Positions 43,560 through 51,837 of a DNA stretch of 64,000 nt are shown here, one piece after another. The notes beneath the pieces are model-generated. The model saw only the letters and a list, made by a program, of their open reading frames with translations. It ran no database searches and was not told the origin of the DNA. The stretch's first letter is position 1; the number at the start of each line of letters is the position of its first letter. Position numbers and translations under genes: made by a program. The stretch lies in NCBI RefSeq assembly GCF_001881565.1, contig NZ_MPDJ01000001.1, positions 1,255,234 to 1,319,233 on the forward strand. The letters run 5' to 3'. Source of the DNA: Eisenbergiella tayi. Lineage in GTDB: Bacteria; Bacillota; Clostridia; Lachnospirales; Lachnospiraceae.

Positions 43560-45292
43560 ATAAAAACAGCTACAGGGACTTCTTCCTGAGAAACATTAAG
43601 ATACGGCCTTGGCTCACCCTGTTCAGTATCTTTCTCAATATATATATTTTCTGTTATGCCGCCGTGAACATCAGCTGCTTACGCTGGATTCTGAACAGTC
43701 TGCAGGAAAATATCCGGGGGCAGGGGATCCTGTCCGTGATCTGGCCCTGCTTCCTGATCATGGCTGTGAACGGAGTCTTACGCTGCCTGTGCATCAAAGG
43801 CTCCGCCTATACGGATGTCCTTCGGAACTATTATTATCAGGACAGCCTCCGCCTGCAGTTTTTCAAAGGACTCCTGAAAAACGATTATATTAAGGAAAAA
43901 GCCGTCAATTCCGGAAAGGTCTTCGAACGGCTGGACGACGATGTACCTGCCGCCACATTCCCTGTGGAACTCCTGACGGAAGTGACCGGATATGTGGTTT
44001 ATACTTTAGCTGCCATCGGTTCCCTTCTGCTTGTCAACTGGAAAATAACCCTTTTTATCTTCCTTCCCTTATCCCTGTGTCTTTTCCTCATAAAAAAGCT
44101 GTCGGGAAAAATAGGCGAAAGCCGGAAGAAAAACAGGGCCATGCACGATTTTGCCTCAGATACGCTGTCCGATATCACCACGGCTGTTCTGTCCATTAAA
44201 ACCATGGGCGGGAAAAAATCCGTCCTGCGAAGATACGATTCCGTTTTGGAGCAGCGGACCAAAACACAGGTAAAGGATACGCTGTTCCAGTCCGGGGTGA
44301 ATGCCGCAGTGGATATCGCCTCCGTCATCTGTGTCGCCGCCATGATGGCAGGCGTCGCGGGACTCATGCGTGCGGGCAGGTTCCCGCTGGGCGACTTTTC
44401 TATTTTCATCTGTTATCTGGATACGCTGAATGACTGTATCCTCCGCATAATAGAATTGTATACGGAAACAAAGAAGGCCGAGGTTTCCTGGCAGCGGATC
44501 AGGGAATCGGCAGGAGAAAAAAATACAGCTGTTCTGGGGCAGACAGGAAATCTGATTTTGGCAGGAGCACAAAAAAGCATTCTCACTTCGAAAGAAAAGG
44601 CAGACCTTCCGCCTGCCTTTTCCGCCCGGCCTGCGGAGCCCTTCCGGCAGCTGGACGTAAAGGCTCTGTCCTGCATCTATGAGGACGGCAGAGGAATCCG
44701 GAATGTGGATTTCACCCTTCGCGCCGGGGAAATCCTTGTCCTGACCGGCCCTGTAGCTTCAGGAAAATCAAGCGTGCTTCATGCCCTCCTTGGCATTGTC
44801 CCTGGCACCATCGGAGAACTCCTGTGGAACGGAGAAAAAACAGAAGATCCCTTTTCCCTGTTTCAGCTGCCCAACGCGGCAGTCTGCCTGCAGAACTCCC
44901 ATCTGCTCAACGCCACCATCCGTGAAAACCTCACTCTCGGAAGAGATTTTTCCGATGAGGCCTGCCTGGAAGCGCTGAATGACTGCTGTATTGCAGAAGA
45001 AGTAATGCATATGCCGAATGGTCTGAACACCTTGGCGGGCGAAAACGGAATTATGCTTTCCGGCGGCCAGAAGCAGCGGATCCTGCTGGCCCGCATGCTG
45101 CTTATCCACCCCCGCCTGTATCTGCTGGACGATGCCACAAGCGCCCTGGACGGGAAAACAGAACGAAAGATCATAGAAACCCTCAGAGAACGAATGCGGC
45201 GCGACAATGGTGCCGCAGTCATAGTCAGTAACAGTGACTATGTCAAAGCGATGGCGGACCGTATTTTATCCATCGGCGGAAATGCCTCTTAA
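43556..45292 (+). CDS. Heterodimeric ABC exporter half, degenerate ATPase site subunit
   Basis: Partner half-transporter of 578 residues: six membrane helices, then an ATPase domain (about 360-575). Walker A is GPVASGKSS and the signature is canonical LSGGQKQR. Walker B reads YLLDDATSALD, with Asp in place of the catalytic Glu, and the switch His is replaced (VSNSDY). This complements the other half exactly. It is coupled by the ATGA overlap after AAAGGAGG. The substrate is unknown; no precursor peptide is adjacent. Confidence 0.92.
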   Translation: MNKNSYRDFFLRNIKIRPWLTLFSIFLNIYIFCYAAVNISCLRWILNSLQENIRGQGILSVIWPCFLIMAVNGVLRCLCIKGSAYTDVLRNYYYQDSLRLQFFKGLLKNDYIKEKAVNSGKVFERLDDDVPAATFPVELLTEVTGYVVYTLAAIGSLLLVNWKITLFIFLPLSLCLFLIKKLSGKIGESRKKNRAMHDFASDTLSDITTAVLSIKTMGGKKSVLRRYDSVLEQRTKTQVKDTLFQSGVNAAVDIASVICVAAMMAGVAGLMRAGRFPLGDFSIFICYLDTLNDCILRIIELYTETKKAEVSWQRIRESAGEKNTAVLGQTGNLILAGAQKSILTSKEKADLPPAFSARPAEPFRQLDVKALSCIYEDGRGIRNVDFTLRAGEILVLTGPVASGKSSVLHALLGIVPGTIGELLWNGEKTEDPFSLFQLPNAAVCLQNSHLLNATIRENLTLGRDFSDEACLEALNDCCIAEEVMHMPNGLNTLAGENGIMLSGGQKQRILLARMLLIHPRLYLLDDATSALDGKTERKIIETLRERMRRDNGAAVIVSNSDYVKAMADRILSIGGNAS

Positions 45293-45302
45293 GACATCCT
45301 CA

Positions 45303-45328
45303 GGGCGGAAGGAGCTATTCCTCCGCCC
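45303..45328. terminator. Hairpin between convergent ABC exporter and rsmH genes
   Basis: GGGCGGAAGGA pairs with TCCTCCGCCC around a short loop. It overlaps the last codons of the rsmH-like gene. There is no long T tract, so termination may be weak. Confidence 0.5.
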
Positions 45329-46370
45329 GGATCGCCCATCGCATCTTCGTGGAACGGGCGCGGCTGTTTCTGCTGCATTCCTCTGCGGAAGGCCGGATGA
45401 CCTCATTGGAAATCTCACGGTAAAGTCCTTCTTTATAAAACTGCTTAAAGCTTTTCTTCACAATACGGTCTTCTCCGGAATGAAAGGTCAGAATAGCCAC
45501 ACGGCCATCAGGCGCCAACACCTGGGGCAGCTTTTCCATAAAGGAATACAGCGCCTCAAATTCGTTATTCACATCGATTCTCAATGCCTGGAAGGTTCTC
45601 TGACAGGACTTCTTGACCGCCTCCCTGCGCTCCGCAGCCGGAAGAAAAGCGAGAGCATCCTCTATTACCTGGCGCAGCTCCCCTGTGGTATCAATGGTTT
45701 TTCCCCTCTTCAGCCTGGTAACCGCCTCCCTGGAAATCTCTCCGGCATAAGGCTCATCGGCATTTTCAAGCAGCATGCCCTGCAGCTCCTCCTGCGTGAT
45801 ATTCTTAAGCCTCTCTGCGGCGCTGATCCCCTTTTCCGGGTTCATCCGCAAATCCAGCGGCCCTTCTGTTTTATAAGAAAAGCCTCTGTCCGGATTATCT
45901 ATCTGCATCGAAGAAACCCCCAGATCCGCCAGCACGAAATCAAACAGCCCCGCCTCCTCCGACACCCGGTCGATATCGGCAAAATTCTGCAGCCGGATCG
46001 AAAGGATGTCCTCTCCGAAGCCCAGCTTTTCAAGCCTCTCCTTTGTTTTGGCGGATTCTATCGGATCCACGTCCAGTGCATACAGATGCCCCCGGGAATC
46101 CAGGCATTTCAGCATTTCCTGGGTATGCCCGCCGTAACCCAGGGTGGCATCCAGGCCTGTCTGCCCCGGCTTAATCTGAAGAAATTCCAGGATTTCACTG
46201 ACACAGATGGAAATATGCATCCCCGCAGGCGTGCTTCCCTTTTGTATGACCCGTGATACGGTATCCGCGTATTTTTCCGGATTAAGTTCTTTATATTTTT
46301 CTTTATAGCTCTTAGGATAGGCGCCGGAATAACGGACACGGCGTTTATGCTTCTTTTCCTGATTTTCCAT
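45315..46370 (-). CDS. rsmH: RsmH-like 16S rRNA (cytosine-N4) methyltransferase, extended form
   Basis: SAM-dependent methyltransferase of the RsmH/MraW family, which methylates C1402 of 16S rRNA. Family features: DATLGYGGHTQ (SAM site), LADLGVSSMQID, RGFSYKTEGPLDLRMN, FQALRIDVNNEFEAL and FHSGEDRIVKKSF. It has a 50-residue basic N-terminal extension, and the usual N-terminal HxPVL segment reads HISICVSE. It is not in a division (dcw) cluster, so it may be a second copy. ATG 46370 follows GGAGG by 8 bases; a GTG 9 bp upstream overlaps that site. Confidence 0.88.
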   Translation of the reverse strand: MENQEKKHKRRVRYSGAYPKSYKEKYKELNPEKYADTVSRVIQKGSTPAGMHISICVSEILEFLQIKPGQTGLDATLGYGGHTQEMLKCLDSRGHLYALDVDPIESAKTKERLEKLGFGEDILSIRLQNFADIDRVSEEAGLFDFVLADLGVSSMQIDNPDRGFSYKTEGPLDLRMNPEKGISAAERLKNITQEELQGMLLENADEPYAGEISREAVTRLKRGKTIDTTGELRQVIEDALAFLPAAERREAVKKSCQRTFQALRIDVNNEFEALYSFMEKLPQVLAPDGRVAILTFHSGEDRIVKKSFKQFYKEGLYREISNEVIRPSAEECSRNSRARSTKMRWAIRAEE

Positions 46371-46439
46371 GGTTGTCACCTCCGCTTACTTTCCTCTTAC
46401 TATAACAACTAATTTTCCGGCAGGCAACTAAAAACACCA

Positions 46440-46476
46440 AAATACCGGGCGCGGTGGACATGAGTCCGCCATAACC
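46440..46476 (-). terminator. Terminator of the alpha-glycoside operon
   Basis: AATACCGGG and CCCGGTATT form the outer stem with an inner GGTGGAC/GTCCGCC hairpin, just past the GH31 stop codon. T-rich DNA follows on the minus strand. Confidence 0.75.
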
Positions 46477-46495
46477 CGGTATTTTTACCATCCTT

Positions 46496-48487
46496 TTATT
46501 TCAATACAATCTTTCTCAGGTTTTCCTCCAGGATTACATGAGGGCTGACGCCGTCATCATCATATAGCTCATAGGAATCGCCTTTCTCTGCAAAGCCATA
46601 AAGCTTCAGCTGGTTCCAGTCCACCTGCTCCACGTTTTCTCCTCCTGAAGCCAGCGGAAGAAGGCAGCCTTTCCGGATGAACAGAACCACCTCTTCCAGC
46701 GGGATTTCCAGGAAATGATGACCGGCAGGCAGCACTCTTTCCTCCGTCACCTCCTGCCCGTGAAAACGCAGAAGCTTCATTTCTTCAGGCAGATATACCG
46801 TCCTGCCCACGGCATTCTGTTCACATACCGGGGCTATCATAATACTCTCCCCTATCAGAAGCTGATCCTCCACCCGGCGCGCGATCCGATCCTCCGGCCA
46901 GACAAAGCCGAGAGGCCTTGCGTACATTTCATTTTTCAGCGCCGCTTTCATAAATTCGCTGTAGAGATAGGGAAGGAGCCGGTAACGCAGCCCGATAATC
47001 CCGCGGAAGGCTTCTATATCCTCAAAAGCATAGGCCTCCTGCCTGCGGGTCCCTCTGGCGGAATGATCCCTCATCAAAGGCATAAAGATACCGAGCGCCA
47101 TCCATCTCAGCACCAGATCCTGCGTGGCATCTGCACCAAAGCCCCCGATATCGGCCCCTGAATACAAAAATCCGCACATATTCAGGGAAGGCATCATTTT
47201 CAGGTTTAACAGGATATGGGACCACCAGGATTTATTATCCCCCGTCCATATGCCGCCGTACCGGTGCATTCCTATATAGGAAGCCCTGGAAAACATCAGA
47301 ATCCTTTTATCCGGCTCCAGCCGTTCAAAAGCCTCCCCTGCGGAACGGGTCATAAAATAGCCGAACAGGTTATGTACCTTATCATGGCGGATCCTTTTTC
47401 CCTTATAGGTATGGTAAAAGCTTCTGTAATCCTCCGGATTCTTGGAAATGGTGGAAACCAGATCCTGGAATTCAAAAAAGGTATTCACATCGAGGTTCAT
47501 CTTACGGTATTCTTCCAGCTTTTCGAATACCTTCTTCAGACGTTTTTCGGAATAGAAGATAGCCGGTTCATTCATATCGTTCCAGAAGCCTTCGATTCCC
47601 TTGTCCAGCAGGAATTTATACTTATCCCCAAACCAGGCCCGTGCTTTCTCGTCCAGCATATCAGGAAAATGGCATTTGCCGGGCCATACTCCCACCACGA
47701 AATCGTCTCCGCCCTCATCCTTGCAGAAAAATCCGTTTTTTACCCCTTCTTCATAGACCTCATAGCCATCCTCTATCTTGACGCCGCCGTCGATAATGGG
47801 AACCAGATGAATTCCCTGCTGTTTCATATCCTCAACAAGCTGCTCAAAATCGGGAAAGGCCTCCCTGTCGATGGTGAAGTCCTTGTACCGTTCCATATAA
47901 TCGATGTCAAGGTAAATGCTGTCCAGGGGAATATGGTTTTCCCGGTACCGGGCGGCAACCTGCCTCACTTCCTCCGAAGATGCATAGCTCCACCGGCTCT
48001 GCCCGAATCCAAAAGCCCATTTAGGCGGAAGATAGCTCGGGCCAATCAGTTCCCGGAACCAGGTTATGATGTCATCAGGCGTGCCCCCGTCAATGATATA
48101 CAGCTCATAATCCCCGTCCTCCAGGGTAATTTTCAGCTGGCTGCTGTTCGTATATCCGATATCAAAAACCACCTTGCCCGGCGTATCAAGAAACAGGCCG
48201 AACTGCTTTTCCCCGGAAACAAGGATGAAATTATGCGCCCCATAAAGGGATTTGGTTTCTTCCAGATGGACAGGATCATCCGTACAATTGCTCTCATAGA
48301 TCCAGCCCCGCTTATTCATGCCGCGCACATTTTCTCCCAGGCCGTACACGATATCCTCTTCGTCCATTTTATATATAAGGGCATTCTCACATTTCCCCAG
48401 ATAAGGGGGCTTATCCCGGCATGCCGCCGGTTTATTCAGGACAGCGTCTGTCTCAAGCGGTGTACCGAACACATATCTTTTTATCAT
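46496..48487 (-). CDS. GH31 alpha-glucosidase
   Basis: Cytoplasmic GH31 enzyme of 663 residues without signal peptide. FWNDMNEPAIF holds the nucleophile Asp of alpha-glucosidase-type GH31; WTGDNKSWW holds the acid/base Asp. WAFGFGQSRWSY opens the barrel. The N-terminal beta-sandwich (GLGENVRGMNKRG) and a C-terminal beta domain complete the fold. The ribosome binding site is AAAGGAG. It is the last gene of the operon binding protein, permease, permease, GH31, so it should cleave the imported alpha-glucoside. Confidence 0.94.
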   Translation of the reverse strand: MIKRYVFGTPLETDAVLNKPAACRDKPPYLGKCENALIYKMDEEDIVYGLGENVRGMNKRGWIYESNCTDDPVHLEETKSLYGAHNFILVSGEKQFGLFLDTPGKVVFDIGYTNSSQLKITLEDGDYELYIIDGGTPDDIITWFRELIGPSYLPPKWAFGFGQSRWSYASSEEVRQVAARYRENHIPLDSIYLDIDYMERYKDFTIDREAFPDFEQLVEDMKQQGIHLVPIIDGGVKIEDGYEVYEEGVKNGFFCKDEGGDDFVVGVWPGKCHFPDMLDEKARAWFGDKYKFLLDKGIEGFWNDMNEPAIFYSEKRLKKVFEKLEEYRKMNLDVNTFFEFQDLVSTISKNPEDYRSFYHTYKGKRIRHDKVHNLFGYFMTRSAGEAFERLEPDKRILMFSRASYIGMHRYGGIWTGDNKSWWSHILLNLKMMPSLNMCGFLYSGADIGGFGADATQDLVLRWMALGIFMPLMRDHSARGTRRQEAYAFEDIEAFRGIIGLRYRLLPYLYSEFMKAALKNEMYARPLGFVWPEDRIARRVEDQLLIGESIMIAPVCEQNAVGRTVYLPEEMKLLRFHGQEVTEERVLPAGHHFLEIPLEEVVLFIRKGCLLPLASGGENVEQVDWNQLKLYGFAEKGDSYELYDDDGVSPHVILEENLRKIVLK

Positions 48488-48501
48488 AAAAATCTCCTTT
48501 A

Positions 48502-49326
48502 TCAGCCTTTGATTCCGCCTGCCATCACGCCCTGTTTGAAATTTTTCTGAGCGCAGGCATAAACGATGATGATGGGAAGCATGGAAATCAGGCTGCCCGC
48601 CATAAGCACATTATACTCTGTCCCATATTGGCCGTTCAGATTGTTAAGCGCCAGCGTCAGCGTCATCTTATTTTTATCCGTCAGCATCAGCAGAGGCCAC
48701 AGATAATCGTTCCAGCTTTCCATGAAAGTGGTTATGGTCAGTGTGGCGATGGAAGAGCCGCACAGGGGAAGAATGACCACCCGGAAGATCCGGAACATCC
48801 CCGCGCCGTCGATCCGGGCCGCTTCCATAAAATCATTGGGTATGGATCGCATTTGCTGCACCAGCATAAAAATACCGAATACCCGGAAAAGAGACGGCAG
48901 AATCACACTGGGGTAGGTATTGATCAGGCCGAGCTTATTCATGATCACAAACAGCGGGATCAGCGTCACCTGGGTCGGTATCATCATGGAGGCCAGATAC
49001 AGCTTCAGCAGGCCGTCCGCTCCGGGAAACCGGATTTTGGTAAAGGCAAACGCCGCCATGGAGGCCGACAAAATGGTAATGAGCGTATAGCTTGTGGTGA
49101 TGAAGAAGCTGTTGAAAATAGCCCTGAGAAACGGGAATTTTGAAAACACCTTCCGGTAGGCATCCATCGTGGGATTTTCCGGGATCCAACGGATCGGGAT
49201 TTCCATCAGGGCGCCCTTGCTTTTCAGGGAAGTGGAAAGCATCCACAAAAAGGGAACCATCACGATCACCGCAAGCAGGCAGGATATCAGGTAAAAGCGG
49301 AAAGCCCGCCAGAATTTATGATTCAT
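48502..49326 (-). CDS. Sugar ABC transporter permease, MalG type
   Basis: CUT1 permease of 274 residues with six membrane helices, the EAA loop FMEAARIDGAGMFRIFR (about residue 165) and the typical ending GVMAGGIKG. It overlaps the MalF-like gene by 11 bp and is followed after 14 bp by the GH31 gene. It forms the channel for an alpha-glycoside with the MalF-like partner. The ATPase is presumably a shared MsmX-type protein elsewhere. Confidence 0.94.
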   Translation of the reverse strand: MNHKFWRAFRFYLISCLLAVIVMVPFLWMLSTSLKSKGALMEIPIRWIPENPTMDAYRKVFSKFPFLRAIFNSFFITTSYTLITILSASMAAFAFTKIRFPGADGLLKLYLASMMIPTQVTLIPLFVIMNKLGLINTYPSVILPSLFRVFGIFMLVQQMRSIPNDFMEAARIDGAGMFRIFRVVILPLCGSSIATLTITTFMESWNDYLWPLLMLTDKNKMTLTLALNNLNGQYGTEYNVLMAGSLISMLPIIIVYACAQKNFKQGVMAGGIKG

Positions 49327-50221
49327 AATGCACCCATCCTTTCTGCAGCTTCATCTGCACGCCGGTCAGGATAAAAATAATGATGAACAAAAGCCAGGAA
49401 TATGCCGATGCATAGCCCATCTTAAAGTACTTAAAGCCATATGTATAAATCCGTTCCACCATAACCTGGGTCGCCCCGTTCGGCCCGCCTTCCGTCATGA
49501 TCATAACCTGAGGGAAAAGCTGGAAGGCATTGATCAGGGACATAATCAGGCAGAAAAAGATAGATGGTGTCAGAAGCGGAAGGGTTATCCTGAAAAACTG
49601 CTTGCTTTTTCCTGCGCCGTCCACTCTCGCCGCTTCATAGTACCCTACATCAATCGCTTTCAGCCCGGAGAGCAGAAACAGTCCGAAAAATCCCATGTCC
49701 TTCCATACCGAAGCCAGCACAATAGCCGGCATGGCCCACACTTCACTCGTAAGCCAGCTCGGTCCCTTAATGCCGACAAACGAAAGAAGCTGGTTAAAGA
49801 TCCCGTACTGAGGGCTTAACACCCATTTCCAAATCAGGCTCGCCGCAACCCAGGAGGTCAGAACCGGGATATAATACATGATACGGAACACAGTGATTCC
49901 CTTCATGCTTTTGTTTAAGATAACAGCGACTCCAAGGGCCGCCACAAAAACGAGAGGAATGTAAAGGACGATATAATACAGCGTATGCCCCAGAACCTTC
50001 CAGAACTCTGCCGTAGTCAGGATTTTTATATAATTGTCAATGCCGATAAAATGTCCGGACAGGGTTTTCCAGTTCAGCGCATCCAGCCCGTTCCAGTCGG
50101 TCAGGCTGATAATAATGGAAATAAGAATGGGAAGCAGGCTGAACACTATCATGCCCACAAAGCTGGGAAGCATGAAAGGAACCGACTGCAGAAGATCCTT
50201 AATCCTTCTTTTTTTCTTCAT
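49316..50221 (-). CDS. Sugar ABC transporter permease, MalF type
   Basis: CUT1 permease of 301 residues. It has a basic N-terminus (MKKKRRIKDLL), six membrane helices, and the EAA loop YYEAARVDGAGKSKQFFR (about residue 200). The typical MTEGGPNGATQ periplasmic segment follows. The ribosome binding site is poor, but the long structured spacer from the binding-protein gene may set the expression ratio. Confidence 0.93.
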   Translation of the reverse strand: MKKKRRIKDLLQSVPFMLPSFVGMIVFSLLPILISIIISLTDWNGLDALNWKTLSGHFIGIDNYIKILTTAEFWKVLGHTLYYIVLYIPLVFVAALGVAVILNKSMKGITVFRIMYYIPVLTSWVAASLIWKWVLSPQYGIFNQLLSFVGIKGPSWLTSEVWAMPAIVLASVWKDMGFFGLFLLSGLKAIDVGYYEAARVDGAGKSKQFFRITLPLLTPSIFFCLIMSLINAFQLFPQVMIMTEGGPNGATQVMVERIYTYGFKYFKMGYASAYSWLLFIIIFILTGVQMKLQKGWVHYES

Positions 50222-50238
50222 AATAGTTTATCCCCACC

Positions 50239-50354
50239 GCAGGGCTTTCCCTGCACTTTTTTGGCTGCGGCGGCCTTTTTGCACCCTGTCCTCTGCCGGA
50301 CCGTCAGACTGCCTGCAGCGGTTCAGACATACCTGAACCGCTGACGCCGCCGCA
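50239..50354 (-). other. Structured spacer between binding protein and permease genes
   Basis: An outer stem TGCGGCGGC/GCCGCCGCA (50266-50274, 50346-50354) encloses the perfect 11-bp hairpin CAGCGGTTCAG/CTGAACCGCTG (50316-50343). A separate GCAGGG/CCCTGC hairpin lies at about 50239-50254. Such structures often protect the binding-protein mRNA and reduce permease expression. Confidence 0.6.
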
Positions 50355-50385
50355 CATTTTACTTGCTTTTAGCTGAGACTATTTT

Positions 50386-51735
50386 TTACTTAAGGGTAAT
50401 CTGTGCTTCACATTCGCTCTGAGCCTGATCCAGCGCATCCTTCACTGTTATTTTCCCGGAGGCTGCCATAGTGAGCTTATCCGTTATAATATCGGCCATC
50501 AGAGAATAATCTTCAATAATAGGAGCTACCACCAGATAATTCAGGGAATCAAATACGGCCTGACGGTTCTCGGGAGGCGTGATGGCAAGATATCCTGAAA
50601 GCACTTCCTGGTTATTAACAGCAGGAAGATCCCAGCCTGCATCAATTCTCATCTGTGCGGATTTATCGCTGGATGCAAGCCAGTTGATCCAGGTTGCAGC
50701 CGCTTCTTTTTTGTCACTCTTCGCATTCACTACAAGGGCGTTGCTGAAGAAATGGGTCGCTTTCTGTGTTCCGCCGGGTTCCACACAGATGTCCCATGCG
50801 AAGTCACAGCCGTCGGTAAAGGTTGCAAATGCCCAGATTCCGGTAGGAATCATGCCGAGACGCCCGCTCTGGAACAAATCCCAGTCGCCCATGCCGCCCA
50901 TCTGCTCCTCGTTCGGCTGTACATTCGTCTCCGTCACCTTATTGATCATCATTTCCGCCGCTGTCAGGTTTTCCGGGGAATTGATGGTAAAAGCTGTCTT
51001 ATCTTCATTTAAAATGCTTCCGCCGTACTGCGCGGCTACCTTAAAGAATTCATTGAAGGTAATGGGCTGGTAAATGCCGTATGTATTTTCATCCAGCGCC
51101 CTGATCGCTCCCGCCGCTTTCAGCGCATCATCCCAGGTCCAGTCGTCGTTAGGATATTCAATCTGAGCCTGATCAAACAGATCCTTATTATAAATCAATA
51201 CTACATTGGAAAAGTTTCCGGGTACACCGTACTGTTTGCCGTCCACGTTGAATGCACTCAGCGCCGTTTCATCATAACCGGAGGTATCGATGCCGGTCAA
51301 CTCGGCCAGCGCGCCTTTATTGGCATAAGCCGCGAAGTTTTCAATATTCAGCTCATAACAGTCCGGAGCCGTCCCGCCGGCCACACGGGTCTGCATCTGG
51401 GTAAAATAATCATCATAGCCAATGGTTTCGATATTTACCGTGATATTGGGATATTCCTCATGAAAAGCTTCATACATCTTCTGAAGTGTTTCCTCATTGC
51501 TCCCGGAGGCATTAAAATTGGCATAGGTGATGGTCACCGCCTCTTGGTTATCCCCCTGTGCGGAAATATCCACGGTTTCCGCTGCCGCTGTCCCTGTTTC
51601 CCCCGCTTTTGAAGCTGTTTCCTGAGGCGCCTGGCTTTCCGTTGCGGCTGCAGACGAACCGCACCCTGCCATTGATGCGACCATCGCCGCACTCATCATA
51701 ACCGCCAGTAATTTTTTCAGGTTTCCTTTTTTCAT
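50386..51735 (-). CDS. Sugar-binding lipoprotein of the CUT1 importer
   Basis: Extracellular solute-binding protein (family 1), 449 residues. The signal peptide MKKGNLKKLLAVMMSAAMVA ends in the lipobox SMAGC. A flexible A/T/E-rich linker is followed by the binding fold (VTITYANFNASGSNEETLQKM, WTWDDALKAAGAI). ATG 51735 lies 7 bases after AAGGGAG; a start at 51789 would put extra residues before the signal peptide. It is first in the operon, with a LacI-type operator at 51801-51812 upstream. It captures the oligosaccharide that the GH31 enzymes then cut. Confidence 0.95.
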   Translation of the reverse strand: MKKGNLKKLLAVMMSAAMVASMAGCGSSAAATESQAPQETASKAGETGTAAAETVDISAQGDNQEAVTITYANFNASGSNEETLQKMYEAFHEEYPNITVNIETIGYDDYFTQMQTRVAGGTAPDCYELNIENFAAYANKGALAELTGIDTSGYDETALSAFNVDGKQYGVPGNFSNVVLIYNKDLFDQAQIEYPNDDWTWDDALKAAGAIRALDENTYGIYQPITFNEFFKVAAQYGGSILNEDKTAFTINSPENLTAAEMMINKVTETNVQPNEEQMGGMGDWDLFQSGRLGMIPTGIWAFATFTDGCDFAWDICVEPGGTQKATHFFSNALVVNAKSDKKEAAATWINWLASSDKSAQMRIDAGWDLPAVNNQEVLSGYLAITPPENRQAVFDSLNYLVVAPIIEDYSLMADIITDKLTMAASGKITVKDALDQAQSECEAQITLK

Positions 51736-51800
51736 TTTTTTCTCCCTTCTGCGCATTATTTGGCGCAAATCATTTTTGCCCGAAAGCATATATTTTTTGT

Positions 51801-51812
51801 TTAACCGGTTAA
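51801..51812. promoter_or_regulatory. LacI-type operator upstream of the binding-protein operon
   Basis: TTAACCGGTTAA, a perfect 12-bp palindrome with the central CG typical of LacI/GalR operators. The same sequence occurs before the lacI gene at 55023. Confidence 0.85.
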
Positions 51813-51837
51813 CCTCTCAAAAAAAAATTGAATTACC

